A stretch of DNA of 64,000 nucleotides, from NCBI GenBank assembly GCA_002862125.1, contig PHSP01000001.1, positions 1 to 64,000 on the forward strand, in the 5' to 3' direction. The stretch is from Methylobacter sp. KS41 (GTDB lineage: Bacteria; Pseudomonadota; Gammaproteobacteria; Methylococcales; Methylomonadaceae). Both the position numbers and the translations under genes were made by a program. The notes beneath the pieces are model-generated. The model ran no database searches. It saw only the letters and a list, made by a program, of their open reading frames with translations, and was not told the DNA's origin. Positions 8,795-17,316 of this stretch are shown here, piece after piece (the stretch's first letter is position 1; the number at the start of each line of letters is the position of its first letter).

Positions 8795-10374
8795 AAGTTA
8801 ATCTGGGTTGCCTGATGGACATCAGAAATACTGCACAATTGCTGCAATAAAGCATCGGTTACGGGTTCAGATACGCTCATGACTGCCATCGCCTGCTGCA
8901 TGCCATCCGCTGTACTTACTTGCATTCGGGTGATATTGATATTGGCATTGCCCAACACGGCGCTGATTGCCGAAATAACGCCTGGCCTGTCATGATGCCG
9001 GGTGACTATTAAAGTCCCTTCCGGCACCACTTCAATATCGAAATGATTGATACAGACCAGGCGCGGCTGGCGGCCGCCCAATAATGCGCCTGACAAGGCA
9101 ATGCTCTGATCTGCGCAATGCCCGGTTACCTTAATCAATGACACATAATCCTGCGATTCCTGGGTAACCGATTCAACCAGCGCGATGCCCTGGCGTTTTG
9201 CAATGTTCTCGGCATTGACACGGTTAACAGGCGTGGAAACTTTGCCGCTTAATACGCCGACCAAAGCGGCAACTGAAATCGGACGCACAGCAACTTCAGC
9301 GGCTCTGCCGAATGTAGCCACCTCTATTTTTTCCAGCGGCTGGGTTGCCAGACTGACCAGTATCTTGCCCAAGATGGTAGCCAGATTCATGAATTCATAG
9401 GATTTCTTCAACTCTTCCGCCGACAGTCTGGGCAAGTTCAAGGCATTTACCGCTTCACCCGTCTTCAGGAACATCACCGCCTGTCTGGCAATTTCTACGC
9501 TCACCGCTACTTGCGCCTCACTGGTTGACGCGCCCAAATGCGGCGTAAAAACAATATTGTCCAGCTCCAGCAAAGGCGAATTCGCAGGCGGTTCATTTTC
9601 ATAAACATCCAGAGCCGCCCCCGCAATCCGGCCGTTCTTTAAGGCGTCATACAAGGCGGCCTCATCAATCAAGCCGCCTCTGGCGCAGTTGATTATCATG
9701 GCTTCTTTTTTCATCTTCGCCAGCTGGGCGCTACCGATAACATTGCGGGTCTTTTCAATAAGCGGGCAATGCAAGGTGAGATAATCGGCACGCGTCACCA
9801 ATTCATCCAGACTTACGGATTCAACGCCCAAACCTTCAAATATTTCCGGTGCGACGAACGGGTCATAAGCGATGACCTGCATTTTTAAGCCCAAACCGCG
9901 CTGCGAGACAATACGCCCAATGGTGCCAAAGCCCAGTATCGCCAGTGTTTTGTGCGCAACTTCCGAACCCATCAGCTTGGATCGCTCCCATTTACCCGCG
10001 CGCACGGAACGGTCCGCCTTGGGCAAATGCCGGCTCAGCGACATTAAATGCGCGATAGCCAGTTCAGCCGTAGTCGTCGCATTGGCATCAGGCGTATTCA
10101 TGACAATAACGCCCATTTCGGTTGCCGCGGGTATGTCGACATTATCGACACCGATACCGGCGCGGCCTATTAATTTTAAACGTTTTGCGGCGTGCAACAC
10201 CTTCTGGGTAACCTGGGTATCACTGCGAATCAATAACGCATCGTAATCGCCGATAATTTTACAGAGCCCTTCTTCATTGAGTCCTGTCTCGATATGTATT
10301 TGAATACCGGACTGCTCATTTAAATAATTGATGCCGGCTTCCGCTAATTTATCGGAAATAAGAATTTTTTTCAT
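8791..10374 (-). CDS. serA: D-3-phosphoglycerate dehydrogenase
   Basis: 527 residues, the long SerA type. It oxidises 3-phosphoglycerate to 3-phosphohydroxypyruvate, the first step of serine synthesis. Visible features are GRAGIGVDNVD, the NAD-binding LGFGTIGR (about residue 147), catalytic Arg in NCARGG (about residue 231), Glu in YENEPP and His in TPHLGAST. An intervening (ASB) domain follows, then a C-terminal ACT domain (ITRHHDRPGVISAI-type block) that commonly binds serine. Serine is also a one-carbon metabolite, relevant in a methylotroph. Confidence 0.95.
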   Translation of the reverse strand: MKKILISDKLAEAGINYLNEQSGIQIHIETGLNEEGLCKIIGDYDALLIRSDTQVTQKVLHAAKRLKLIGRAGIGVDNVDIPAATEMGVIVMNTPDANATTTAELAIAHLMSLSRHLPKADRSVRAGKWERSKLMGSEVAHKTLAILGFGTIGRIVSQRGLGLKMQVIAYDPFVAPEIFEGLGVESVSLDELVTRADYLTLHCPLIEKTRNVIGSAQLAKMKKEAMIINCARGGLIDEAALYDALKNGRIAGAALDVYENEPPANSPLLELDNIVFTPHLGASTSEAQVAVSVEIARQAVMFLKTGEAVNALNLPRLSAEELKKSYEFMNLATILGKILVSLATQPLEKIEVATFGRAAEVAVRPISVAALVGVLSGKVSTPVNRVNAENIAKRQGIALVESVTQESQDYVSLIKVTGHCADQSIALSGALLGGRQPRLVCINHFDIEVVPEGTLIVTRHHDRPGVISAISAVLGNANINITRMQVSTADGMQQAMAVMSVSEPVTDALLQQLCSISDVHQATQINL

Positions 10375-10428
10375 GGAATTGCTGGTGAAGATTTAACCGT
10401 TAAAAAACGCACAGTTTAACAGCTTTGC

Positions 10429-10434
10429 TATAAT
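10429..10434 (+). promoter_or_regulatory. TATAAT -10 element for the tlpA-like/hemJ pair
   Basis: A perfect TATAAT lies in the 91-bp space between divergent serA and the thioredoxin-like gene. Transcription would begin near 10441, giving a leader of about 25 nt to the ATG at 10466. No convincing -35 hexamer is seen at the standard distance. Confidence 0.45.
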
Positions 10435-10465
10435 CCCGGTATTGCCAAGTGAGACATTAACCCAA

Positions 10466-11005
10466 ATGCCTGAACAATTTCCTCCTGCTCTTGAAAAGAT
10501 GCGACATTCCGTATATCGATACATCTTATTAGCGACCTTTTTATTAATCCTGGCATTCTTTTCGATAACCTCGATAAACCGCTTTTCCACCGGCGCTCCC
10601 GATGAGACTTTTACAACTATTACCGGCAAAAAAATTGCCCTGAAAGATTTACGCGGCAAACCGGTTATCGTCACATTCTGGGCGACTGATTGTCCTGGCT
10701 GTATGAAAGAAATCCCCCATTTGCTAGATCTTTATAAGCAATATCATAAGCAAGGCCTTGAGATTATAGCCGTTGCCATGTATTACGACCCGCCTAACCA
10801 TATCGTCAGCATGACCAACGACCTGCAGCTGCCTTATGATGTGGCGCTGGACTTAAAAGCGGAACACGCCCATGCCTTTGGCGATGTGCAATTAATACCC
10901 AGCAGTTTTTTAATCAGTCCCGACGGCTTGATTGACCTGAAGAAAACCGGCTCTTTTGATCCGGTTGAAATGAAATCCCGTATTGAAACCTTCACCTTAG
11001 GATAA
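10466..11005 (+). CDS. TlpA/ResA-like membrane-anchored thioredoxin
   Basis: 179 residues. A TTG at 10442 is in frame but would sit at the predicted transcription start, so the ATG at 10466 is chosen. Residues about 17-38 (IYLLATF-type segment rich in Leu/Ile/Phe) form a membrane anchor; the rest is an exported thioredoxin fold of AhpC/TSA-Redoxin type with the CPGC active site in WATDCPGCMKEIPHLL. Family members reduce periplasmic disulphides, for example in cytochrome c maturation; the specific partner here is not visible. hemJ follows after 3 bp. Confidence 0.82.
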   Translation: MPEQFPPALEKMRHSVYRYILLATFLLILAFFSITSINRFSTGAPDETFTTITGKKIALKDLRGKPVIVTFWATDCPGCMKEIPHLLDLYKQYHKQGLEIIAVAMYYDPPNHIVSMTNDLQLPYDVALDLKAEHAHAFGDVQLIPSSFLISPDGLIDLKKTGSFDPVEMKSRIETFTLG

Positions 11006-11008
11006 GCC

Positions 11009-11434
11009 ATGCTCTGGTTAAAAGCCTTACACTTGATTTTTATGGTCACCTGGTTTGCCGGTCTGTTTTACCTGCCTCGCCTGTATGTATATCATGCGCA
11101 AAGTCACGATGAAATCAGCAATGAACGCTTTAAAGTGATGGAGCGCAAACTGTATTTCGGCATTATGACGCCGGGCATGATAGCCACCTTTATCTTTGGA
11201 CTATGGATGCTGGCTGATTACGCGTGGAAACTTTATTCCGCCAGCGGCTGGCTTCATGCAAAACTGGCGCTGCTCGGACTCTTGCTGGTTTATCACTATT
11301 TTTGCGGCGTGTGGCTTGCCGATTTTAAACATGACCGCAATCAACATAGCCATGTTTATTACCGCTGGATGAATGAAGTGCCGGTATTATTTTTGGTTGG
11401 CATTATCATTCTGGCTGTGGTCAAGCCATTTTAA
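11009..11434 (+). CDS. hemJ: HemJ, protoporphyrinogen IX oxidase
   Basis: 141 residues, with four membrane helices. The N-terminus MLWLKALHLIFMVTWFAGLFYLPRL carries the conserved His and the WFAGLFYLPRL motif of HemJ, and MERKLYFGIMTPGM is also typical. HemJ converts protoporphyrinogen IX to protoporphyrin IX in the inner membrane in bacteria without HemG/HemY. Start is supported by AGGATAAGCC before the ATG. It is cotranscribed with the thioredoxin-like gene. Confidence 0.92.
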   Translation: MLWLKALHLIFMVTWFAGLFYLPRLYVYHAQSHDEISNERFKVMERKLYFGIMTPGMIATFIFGLWMLADYAWKLYSASGWLHAKLALLGLLLVYHYFCGVWLADFKHDRNQHSHVYYRWMNEVPVLFLVGIIILAVVKPF

Positions 11435-11505
11435 AACAACGCTGAAAGCAAGTTTGATATATCTTGCGATGAATTATGAGCTTGGAAGCTGTTTTACAGC
11501 TTAAG

Positions 11506-12315
11506 TTATATCACCCCAAGTATCACGGCATTGCTTTTAAAAACGGCATAGGCCGGAATACCAGGGATCAATCCCAGAGCCAAGGCGCTGACCTGGGATA
11601 TCGTGGCCACAAGACTATCGCCGCTAGGCAGATTGATCACTACCTCTGAATCCACGCCGTCATATTGAACGCGGATCACCGTGCCGGGAAGACAGTTGCG
11701 CGCTGACAAAGGGTGGTTGCCCAAATCAGTGACGACGATAATCTCCGGGTCATTGATCAGCAATAGAACATCGCTGCCGGTGCCGAGCCCAAGCAGCTTA
11801 AGCTCGGTCAAAGTAATCGAAGCGACAACCTGTTCTCCGCCTTTCAATTCGATTGACACTTCGGCGGTAACCTCGCCTGTTTGAATGGCTGTTACTATGC
11901 CGAACAGCTGGTTGGTTGCGGTAGTCTTGATCACTTGCCGTTTAAGCAACATCTGCATATCGGGGTCGTCCGACAAACTCTGATTGAGTTGCTGCAAAAA
12001 TTGCCGGTGTTGCAGTTCCAAACGGGTAAACAGTTGCAGCAGCGATTGACCCGCTACGGTCAAACAGGTACCGCCGCCTTTGCTGCCTCCGGTTACCGTG
12101 GCAATCAACACTTTGGGGGCTAGATTGTTGGCGCGCTCAATCATCTGCCAGGCGCCTTTGTAGCTTAAACCGGTTTGCTTGGCTGCCTGATTGATCGAAC
12201 CGCTTTGATCTATCGCCCTCAACAAGCCGATCATGCGGCTATCCAGCGTGCCGACCAGGCGCAATTCGCCATCAACCCAGGTTGTGGTTATGTTGTTATT
12301 CGGTTTTTTGGACAT
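11506..12315 (-). CDS. modE: ModE, molybdate-responsive transcription regulator
   Basis: 269 residues. An N-terminal winged helix-turn-helix (about residues 14-110, with IDQSGSINQAAKQTGLSYKGAW) is followed by two TOBE/Mop domains (about residues 130-197 and 203-269). This is full-length ModE: molybdate-bound dimers bind operators and usually repress molybdate uptake genes. It is divergent from the molbindin gene, and a near-perfect ModE operator lies between them at 12410-12433, so autoregulation and control of the downstream block are likely. Confidence 0.94.
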   Translation of the reverse strand: MSKKPNNNITTTWVDGELRLVGTLDSRMIGLLRAIDQSGSINQAAKQTGLSYKGAWQMIERANNLAPKVLIATVTGGSKGGGTCLTVAGQSLLQLFTRLELQHRQFLQQLNQSLSDDPDMQMLLKRQVIKTTATNQLFGIVTAIQTGEVTAEVSIELKGGEQVVASITLTELKLLGLGTGSDVLLLINDPEIIVVTDLGNHPLSARNCLPGTVIRVQYDGVDSEVVINLPSGDSLVATISQVSALALGLIPGIPAYAVFKSNAVILGVI

Positions 12316-12678
12316 GTCATTATCTTAAGTTGTGACGATTCAAAAGAGCTAAAACCCCCTTTCGGGTCAAGCATTGTTTCTCGAACAGCAACGATCTGTT
12401 CACGGCTATCGTTATTTACTTTTATACATAACGTTATATACTAAACCGGTGTGTGATTTCTAATACTTTGAATAAATTCTATTTTATATAGTAGCTCAGT
12501 CAGCGGATGCAGGCTTAGAAACTGCGATTATAGGCCATACATGATTTTGCAAAACAAACTTTTTACTGCTTCGTTCAGTAAGTGGGAAGACAGTCTGATC
12601 GCCGCAAAATAAAGATATAATTTCCCCTCAAATGATGAGGTATTATAGGACCTCAACTTAACCAATGAGGAATTTAAA
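12316..12678. other. Regulatory intergenic region between modE and the molbindin gene
   Basis: 363 bp without a gene. It contains the ModE operator (12410-12433), an AT-rich segment just after it that could hold promoter elements, and a small hairpin (TGAGGT...ACCTCA, about 12635-12654) about 25 nt before the molbindin start. The leader from the operator to the ATG is long (about 245 nt), leaving room for RNA-level control, but no named riboswitch was recognised. Confidence 0.6.
12410..12433. promoter_or_regulatory. ModE operator 1 (modE/molbindin)
   Basis: A 24-bp imperfect palindrome, left half CGTTATTTAC and right half TACATAACG. It agrees with the E. coli modA operator as I recall it in the outer CGTTAT, the TACATAACG half and the total length. 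It sits between divergent modE and the molbindin gene. Confidence 0.85.
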
Positions 12679-13107
12679 ATGAAAACAAGTGCACGCAATC
12701 AATTTACAGGAACCGTCAATGAAGTCCTTATCGGAACGGTAAATGCCGAAGTTCATGTCGGCTTGAAGGGTGGTGAAACCATCGTCGCCTCGATTACAAA
12801 AGAATCCGTGGAAACGCTGGCAATCAAGACCGGCATGGAAATCATTGTCCTGGTCAAGGCGCCGCAGATCATTCTTGTCACCGATTTCGGAGGCTACCGG
12901 GTTTCAGCGCGAAACCAGCTGCCAGGCTCGGTAACCAAGATTATACCCGGCGCGGTTAATACTGAAGTTGATATCGAATTAAAGGGCGGCGAGAAGGTTA
13001 CCGCCACCGTAACAAACGACAGCGTCGAGACTCTGGGCTTGCGTAAAGGCCAATCCGTCACCGCTATCTTTAAGGCCGGAGCAGTGATTTTGGCAGTCGC
13101 TGATTGA
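12679..13107 (+). CDS. mop: Molbindin with two Mop/TOBE domains
   Basis: 142 residues made of two consecutive Mop domains (about 2-68 and 73-140), each starting SARNQ and containing EVHVGLKGGE/EVDIELKGGE and a final hydrophobic strand. Such di-Mop proteins bind molybdate or tungstate at subunit interfaces and act as cytoplasmic stores or buffers. Ribosome site GAGG precedes the ATG. The two halves are close in sequence, consistent with internal duplication. The gene lies beside the ModE operator and presumably responds to ModE. Confidence 0.9.
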   Translation: MKTSARNQFTGTVNEVLIGTVNAEVHVGLKGGETIVASITKESVETLAIKTGMEIIVLVKAPQIILVTDFGGYRVSARNQLPGSVTKIIPGAVNTEVDIELKGGEKVTATVTNDSVETLGLRKGQSVTAIFKAGAVILAVAD

Positions 13108-13116
13108 TGCTCCCCG

Positions 13117-13162
13117 TGCGGCCCGGCTGCAATCCGCTTTCCCGGTTGCGGCCGGGCCGCAT
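13117..13162. terminator. Strong hairpin between molbindin and modC-like genes
   Basis: A stem of about 17 bp (GTGCGGCCCGGCTGCAA pairing with TTGCGGCCGGGCCGCAT) begins 10 bp after the molbindin stop. There is no long T run after it, so it may be an attenuating or mRNA-stabilising hairpin rather than a full terminator, separating high molbindin expression from the ATPase gene. Confidence 0.6.
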
Positions 13163-13181
13163 TTAATTAACAGAGGCAAGC

Positions 13182-14330
13182 ATGCTGTTAGAAATAAATG
13201 TAAAATTGCAGCGGGGCCGTTTAGACCTGACCACGCAATTATCGATCAGCGATTTGAGCGTCGGTCTGTTCGGCAAATCCGGAGCCGGCAAAAGCACGCT
13301 GCTCGGCTTGATCGCCGGCGCCATACAGCCTCAAAGCGGGCATATCGTACTGGACGGAAAAATTCTATTCGACAGCCGCAAAGGCATCGTAATGCCGCGC
13401 AAGCAGCGCCCAGTCGGCGCAGTATTGCAGCTCGACAGCGACTGTTCGGCTGAAACCGTCCGCGACAATCTGACCGGCGCCTTTAATCGCACTGTGAAAC
13501 AACGCAGGATTTTTAAACTGGATTTTTTAATCGGGCTGTTAGAACTAGGGCCGATACTCGATCACTCGATCGAACTGCTTTCCGCAGGTGAACACCAGCG
13601 GGTGGCGCTGGCGCGCTCTCTGCTAAAATCGCCGAAGTTGTTACTTTTGGACGAAACCTTTGCCGCCATCGGTAACGGTTACCGTATGCAACTGTTGCCG
13701 ATTCTGAAACGCCTGCAGAATGAAGTGGGCTTGCCCGTGCTGTATGCCAGCCAGTCCCTGGGAGAGATTCTGGAGCTGACCGACCGTTTAATCATACTCG
13801 AGCATGGCAAAGTGCTGCACAAAGGCTCGCTGCTCGAAGTCGCTCGGCAACAAGGCATGCTGCGCTATCTGGGTATACGCCAGATCGATAATAACTTGCC
13901 GGTAACCATCCGCGGTCACGATTTTATATCCGGTTGCAGCCACGCTCAAAGCTTCGGCCTGCCTCTGACCTTGCCGCTACGGCCACATTTAACTGTCGGC
14001 AGCCAGACCCAGGTATCGATACGCGCCAACGATATTGCGTTATCGCGCTGCTATATCAATGGCATATCAATACAAAATCAAATCAGGGGCCGGATTTGCG
14101 CGTTGATCCCCAGCGGGGAAAGCCTAATTGTGCAAATTGATTGCGGCGGCACCCTGCTGGCCGAAATCACGCCTGGCGCCGGCCGGGATATGGCTTTGCT
14201 GGAAGGCGAGGATATCTACTGCCTGATTAAGACCCATTCCATTACTTACCTCTCCGAATTAGACGCCCAACCCTGCCATCGGGCAGTTAGCCAAGGCGAC
14301 GGCCACTATTACCTGGGCAAATGCGAATAA
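13182..14330 (+). CDS. Degenerate ModC-like ABC ATPase with TOBE domain
   Basis: 382 residues in the ModC layout: ATPase domain then C-terminal TOBE region (about residues 245-375). Walker A GKSGAGKST and Walker B LLLLDETF are intact and the signature is LSAGEHQ. The H-loop position reads LYASQSLGEIL, so the switch His is Gln, and the D-loop is AAIGNGYR instead of a SLD type. The complete modABC operon with a normal ModC lies 3 kb downstream. No permease gene adjoins this copy. It may have lost efficient ATP hydrolysis and serve regulation or storage; that is inference. Confidence 0.8.
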   Translation: MLLEINVKLQRGRLDLTTQLSISDLSVGLFGKSGAGKSTLLGLIAGAIQPQSGHIVLDGKILFDSRKGIVMPRKQRPVGAVLQLDSDCSAETVRDNLTGAFNRTVKQRRIFKLDFLIGLLELGPILDHSIELLSAGEHQRVALARSLLKSPKLLLLDETFAAIGNGYRMQLLPILKRLQNEVGLPVLYASQSLGEILELTDRLIILEHGKVLHKGSLLEVARQQGMLRYLGIRQIDNNLPVTIRGHDFISGCSHAQSFGLPLTLPLRPHLTVGSQTQVSIRANDIALSRCYINGISIQNQIRGRICALIPSGESLIVQIDCGGTLLAEITPGAGRDMALLEGEDIYCLIKTHSITYLSELDAQPCHRAVSQGDGHYYLGKCE

Positions 14331-14685
14331 AGATTTCATGCTTCACTGCCTGTACAAGACCCCTACGGATTTATCCCTTCCCGCGAACTCTTCAAGCCAA
14401 ACCTAAAATTTGATATTTACCGGGTTACCAGGCGTCTTTTTCAATTCCAAACCGAAAGACTTACAACAAACAACTAATTCCAAGCGTTACTCCTCGACTA
14501 GCTTAACAGAATCAAGCCACTAATTGTTTCCCAATTAAAAACAATCTATTTTCATATTCGTTATTTACTTTTGTACATATCGAATTATAATAAAGCCGTA
14601 ATATTACAGATACTTATCAAAATAAGCTCTGTTACATAGATGAAATATCCTAGATTTGCTTTCCGCTTTAAATTACTGGTGATTC
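14331..14685. other. Intergenic region upstream of the porin gene
   Basis: 355 bp without a gene. The only recognisable element is the second ModE operator at 14559-14582, with AT-rich DNA around it. No terminator with a clear stem was found after the ModC-like gene. Confidence 0.55.
14559..14582. promoter_or_regulatory. ModE operator 2 (porin promoter)
   Basis: 24 bp, left half CGTTATTTAC identical to operator 1 and right half TACATATCG with one change from TACATAACG. It lies about 100 bp before the porin ATG, suggesting that the porin belongs to the ModE regulon. Confidence 0.8.
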
Positions 14686-16206
14686 ATGAAACAAAGAAAA
14701 GAACTTACTGGAACAGCTATCAGCTATGCAATGAACCTGATTATCTCAGGCGGCTTGTGCATAGGCGCAATTGATGACATTCAGGCTGCGGAAAAGAAAA
14801 AATACGTCAGAGTGCCATTTACCTCCTATTCCAGTCAAATGCAGGATGCTTTGCTGGGCTCCGATAAATACGCAAAACCGGTCTGGAATCTGCACGACGC
14901 ACTGAAAGCGCCGGATTGGCTGGATATCGGCGTAGATCAGCGCACCCGTTACGAAACCATGTCCAATTCAATCAAAGCCGGCAGCAAAGGCGGCGATCAG
15001 CAAATAGCGCTGCAAAGCACGCTTTGGCTACAGGCCCACATGGGAGCGTACAGGGTTGGCACGGAGTTTATGGATTCTCGCGCATTGAATTCCGATAAAG
15101 CTACCGGCGTGAATAACACCATGGTCGATACTTGGGATTTTTTACAGGCTTATGCCGCCTGGGCAGACCAAAATGTTTTATACAGCGGGATCGGCGCCGA
15201 AGTGATTGCCGGCCGGCAAACCCTGAATTTCGGCAGCCGGCGGCTGGTGGCGAGGAACACCTTTCGTAACACCATCAACAGTTTTACCGGAGTACGGCTG
15301 CGACTTACAAATTACGAAAAGTGGCAATTCAACGGCTTTGTCAGCACGCCGGTAGACCGTCTTCCAACTTCCTCTGCCGCCACTCTCAACAATCAACAGG
15401 TTTTCGACAGAGAAGACACTCACACCTGGTTTTCCGGCGGCATTCTGGAACTGAACAACCTAGACTGGGGCATCAACAACGAGATTTATCTGTATCATCT
15501 GGACGAAGGCAGCAGCACCAGCGCTCCAACCCGTCATCGCCGCTATTTTACACCCGGCGCGCGTTTTTTCATCAAACCCGCCAAGGCGAAAGTTGATTTT
15601 CAACTGGAAACCGTCGGCCAGTTCGGCTGGGTCCATGAGACAACCAACCCCAACAGCAAGAAACTCGACCATACCGCCTGGTTTCAACATGCCGATATCG
15701 GCTACACCATCGATATGCCGTGGACGCCCCGGTTTGCTTTGGAATATGATTACGCCAGCGGCGACAAAAACCCCTACGACAACAACGATGAACGCTTTGA
15801 TACCTTGTACGGCGTTCGCCGCGACGATTTTGGCCCCACCGATATATTCGGCGCGTTCTCCCGCAGCAACATCAACTCGCCTGGCCTCCGCATCAACCTT
15901 GCTCCGCGCTCCGATGTGCAATTCATTCTTAGTCATCGTCTATTCTGGCTGGCATCAGCAACTGATTGCTGGGGCAACGCCACCTGTAGCGGCGGCAGCT
16001 TTATTCTCCAGGACAAAACCGGCCGGAGCGGCAATTATCTCGGTCAACAGCTGAATTTAATAACACGCTGGGATTTCAACAGCAGCCTGAATTTTGAAAC
16101 CGGCTGGTCGCATTTATTTAAAGGCTCATTCGCAAAGAATGCACCCAACGCTCCGGCTCCTGTGGATGTCGATTATTTTTATGTTCAAAGCATGCTCAGA
16201 TTTTAA
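14686..16206 (+). CDS. Outer-membrane porin of alginate-export type in the molybdenum block
   Basis: 506 residues. Residues 1-35 look like a signal peptide ending near IQAAE. The mature part is rich in alternating, aromatic-bounded strands and ends in Phe (YFYVQSMLRF), as outer-membrane beta-barrels do. Blocks such as LDIGVDQRTRYE, VIAGRQTLNFGSRRLV and GARFF fit the alginate-export (AlgE-like) porin family. Its place between mop/ModC-like and modA, plus a ModE operator upstream, suggests a channel for molybdate or a molybdenum carrier rather than alginate. Substrate is inference. Confidence 0.8.
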   Translation: MKQRKELTGTAISYAMNLIISGGLCIGAIDDIQAAEKKKYVRVPFTSYSSQMQDALLGSDKYAKPVWNLHDALKAPDWLDIGVDQRTRYETMSNSIKAGSKGGDQQIALQSTLWLQAHMGAYRVGTEFMDSRALNSDKATGVNNTMVDTWDFLQAYAAWADQNVLYSGIGAEVIAGRQTLNFGSRRLVARNTFRNTINSFTGVRLRLTNYEKWQFNGFVSTPVDRLPTSSAATLNNQQVFDREDTHTWFSGGILELNNLDWGINNEIYLYHLDEGSSTSAPTRHRRYFTPGARFFIKPAKAKVDFQLETVGQFGWVHETTNPNSKKLDHTAWFQHADIGYTIDMPWTPRFALEYDYASGDKNPYDNNDERFDTLYGVRRDDFGPTDIFGAFSRSNINSPGLRINLAPRSDVQFILSHRLFWLASATDCWGNATCSGGSFILQDKTGRSGNYLGQQLNLITRWDFNSSLNFETGWSHLFKGSFAKNAPNAPAPVDVDYFYVQSMLRF

Positions 16207-16299
16207 TACATTTACAATGAAAACTGCCGGTAATGGCGGCCTGGATTTACTTGACAACGTCCGCCAACCTTCCTATTTACTCAACTCTGGAGATAGTCC

Positions 16300-17064
16300 A
16301 TGTCACTAAATACTTTTTTCCGTGCTTTCATGGCGCTAGCATTGCTGTTATACGTCCAGAATGGCTGGGCAGCCACGGTTCTGGTTGCCGTCGCAGCCAA
16401 TTTCAGCAAACCTATGACGGAAATAGCTGAAGAATTTGAAAAAGCTACGGGCCATAGCGCCAATTTATCGTTCGGCTCAACCGGAAAGTTTGTCTCGCAA
16501 CTGGAAAACGGCGGGCCTTTTGAGGTGCTCATGTCGGCAGACGAAAAAGGCCCGCGGAAATTAGTGGAAGATGGTTTGGCTGTACCAAACAGCCAATTCA
16601 CCTACGCCCTTGGCAAACTGGCGCTGTGGTCAGCTACCCCCGGCTATGTAGACGACCAGGGAAAAATACTGACAACCGGCGGTTTTAAACATCTGGCCTT
16701 GGCCGATCCCAAACTGGCGCCTTACGGTACGGCGGCAATTGAAGTATTGAAAAAGCTGGAACTGTTCAAGAAATTGGAACCCTTGTTCGTTCAGGGCGAG
16801 AACATCGCGCAAACTTATCAATTTGTCAGCACCGCTAATGCCGAATTAGGCTTTGTGGCATTGTCGCAAGTCATTGATAACGGCAAAATCGCTAAGGGTT
16901 CAGGCTGGATTGTTCCAAGCGAAGACTATGCGCCAATCCGCCAAGCCGCGGTTCTGTTGAAGAAGGGCGCTGAAAATCCAGCTGCGCCGGCATTGCTGGA
17001 CTTTTTAAAATCCGCCCCGGCATTGGCTATTATCAAGAAATACGGCTACGATTTGCCCAAGTAA
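16300..17064 (+). CDS. modA: ModA, periplasmic molybdate-binding protein
   Basis: 254 residues with a signal peptide (about 1-24, ending NGWAA) and the start supported by GGAG before the ATG. The mature part begins VLVAVAANFSKPMTEIAEEF and has the oxyanion-binding pattern FGSTGKFVSQLENGGPFEVLMSAD, typical of ModA. It delivers molybdate (or tungstate) to ModBC. It is transcribed in the same direction as the porin, 93 bp downstream of it. Confidence 0.94.
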   Translation: MSLNTFFRAFMALALLLYVQNGWAATVLVAVAANFSKPMTEIAEEFEKATGHSANLSFGSTGKFVSQLENGGPFEVLMSADEKGPRKLVEDGLAVPNSQFTYALGKLALWSATPGYVDDQGKILTTGGFKHLALADPKLAPYGTAAIEVLKKLELFKKLEPLFVQGENIAQTYQFVSTANAELGFVALSQVIDNGKIAKGSGWIVPSEDYAPIRQAAVLLKKGAENPAAPALLDFLKSAPALAIIKKYGYDLPK

Positions 17065-17158
17065 TTTTTGATTGATACTATCTAATACGATAAGAAATTT
17101 TCACCGCGAAGAATACGAAGATGTAAAAGTTGTAGCCGGATAATTCGCAAATAATAAA

Positions 17159-17199
17159 CCGCCTCGGACACTCATTTATAATCTGTAAGCCCGAGGCGG
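17159..17199. terminator. Hairpin between modA and modB
   Basis: CCGCCTCGG at 17159-17167 pairs with CCGAGGCGG at 17191-17199 around a 23-nt loop. It lies in a 252-bp spacer that also has a 'CGAAGAATACGAAG' motif, similar to the DNA after acnB. It may reduce read-through so that modA is expressed above modBC. Confidence 0.5.
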
Positions 17200-17316
17200 C
17201 TGTTACAGGAAATATATTTTGCGGGTCGCCTCATCGGGAAATGCTCTATATCTTCATGCGCTTCGTGTTTTTTAGCGTGAAGCTCATAATCATTAAATAA
17301 TATATCAGGCGCATTT

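Noticed and set aside
12434-12678. Moco riboswitch in the molbindin leader
   Set aside because: The leader is long enough, but I could not match conserved Moco-RNA segments or draw its fold.
13182-14330. Second functional molybdate transporter ATPase
   Set aside because: No permease or binding-protein gene with it and altered H-loop and D-loop; annotated as degenerate instead.
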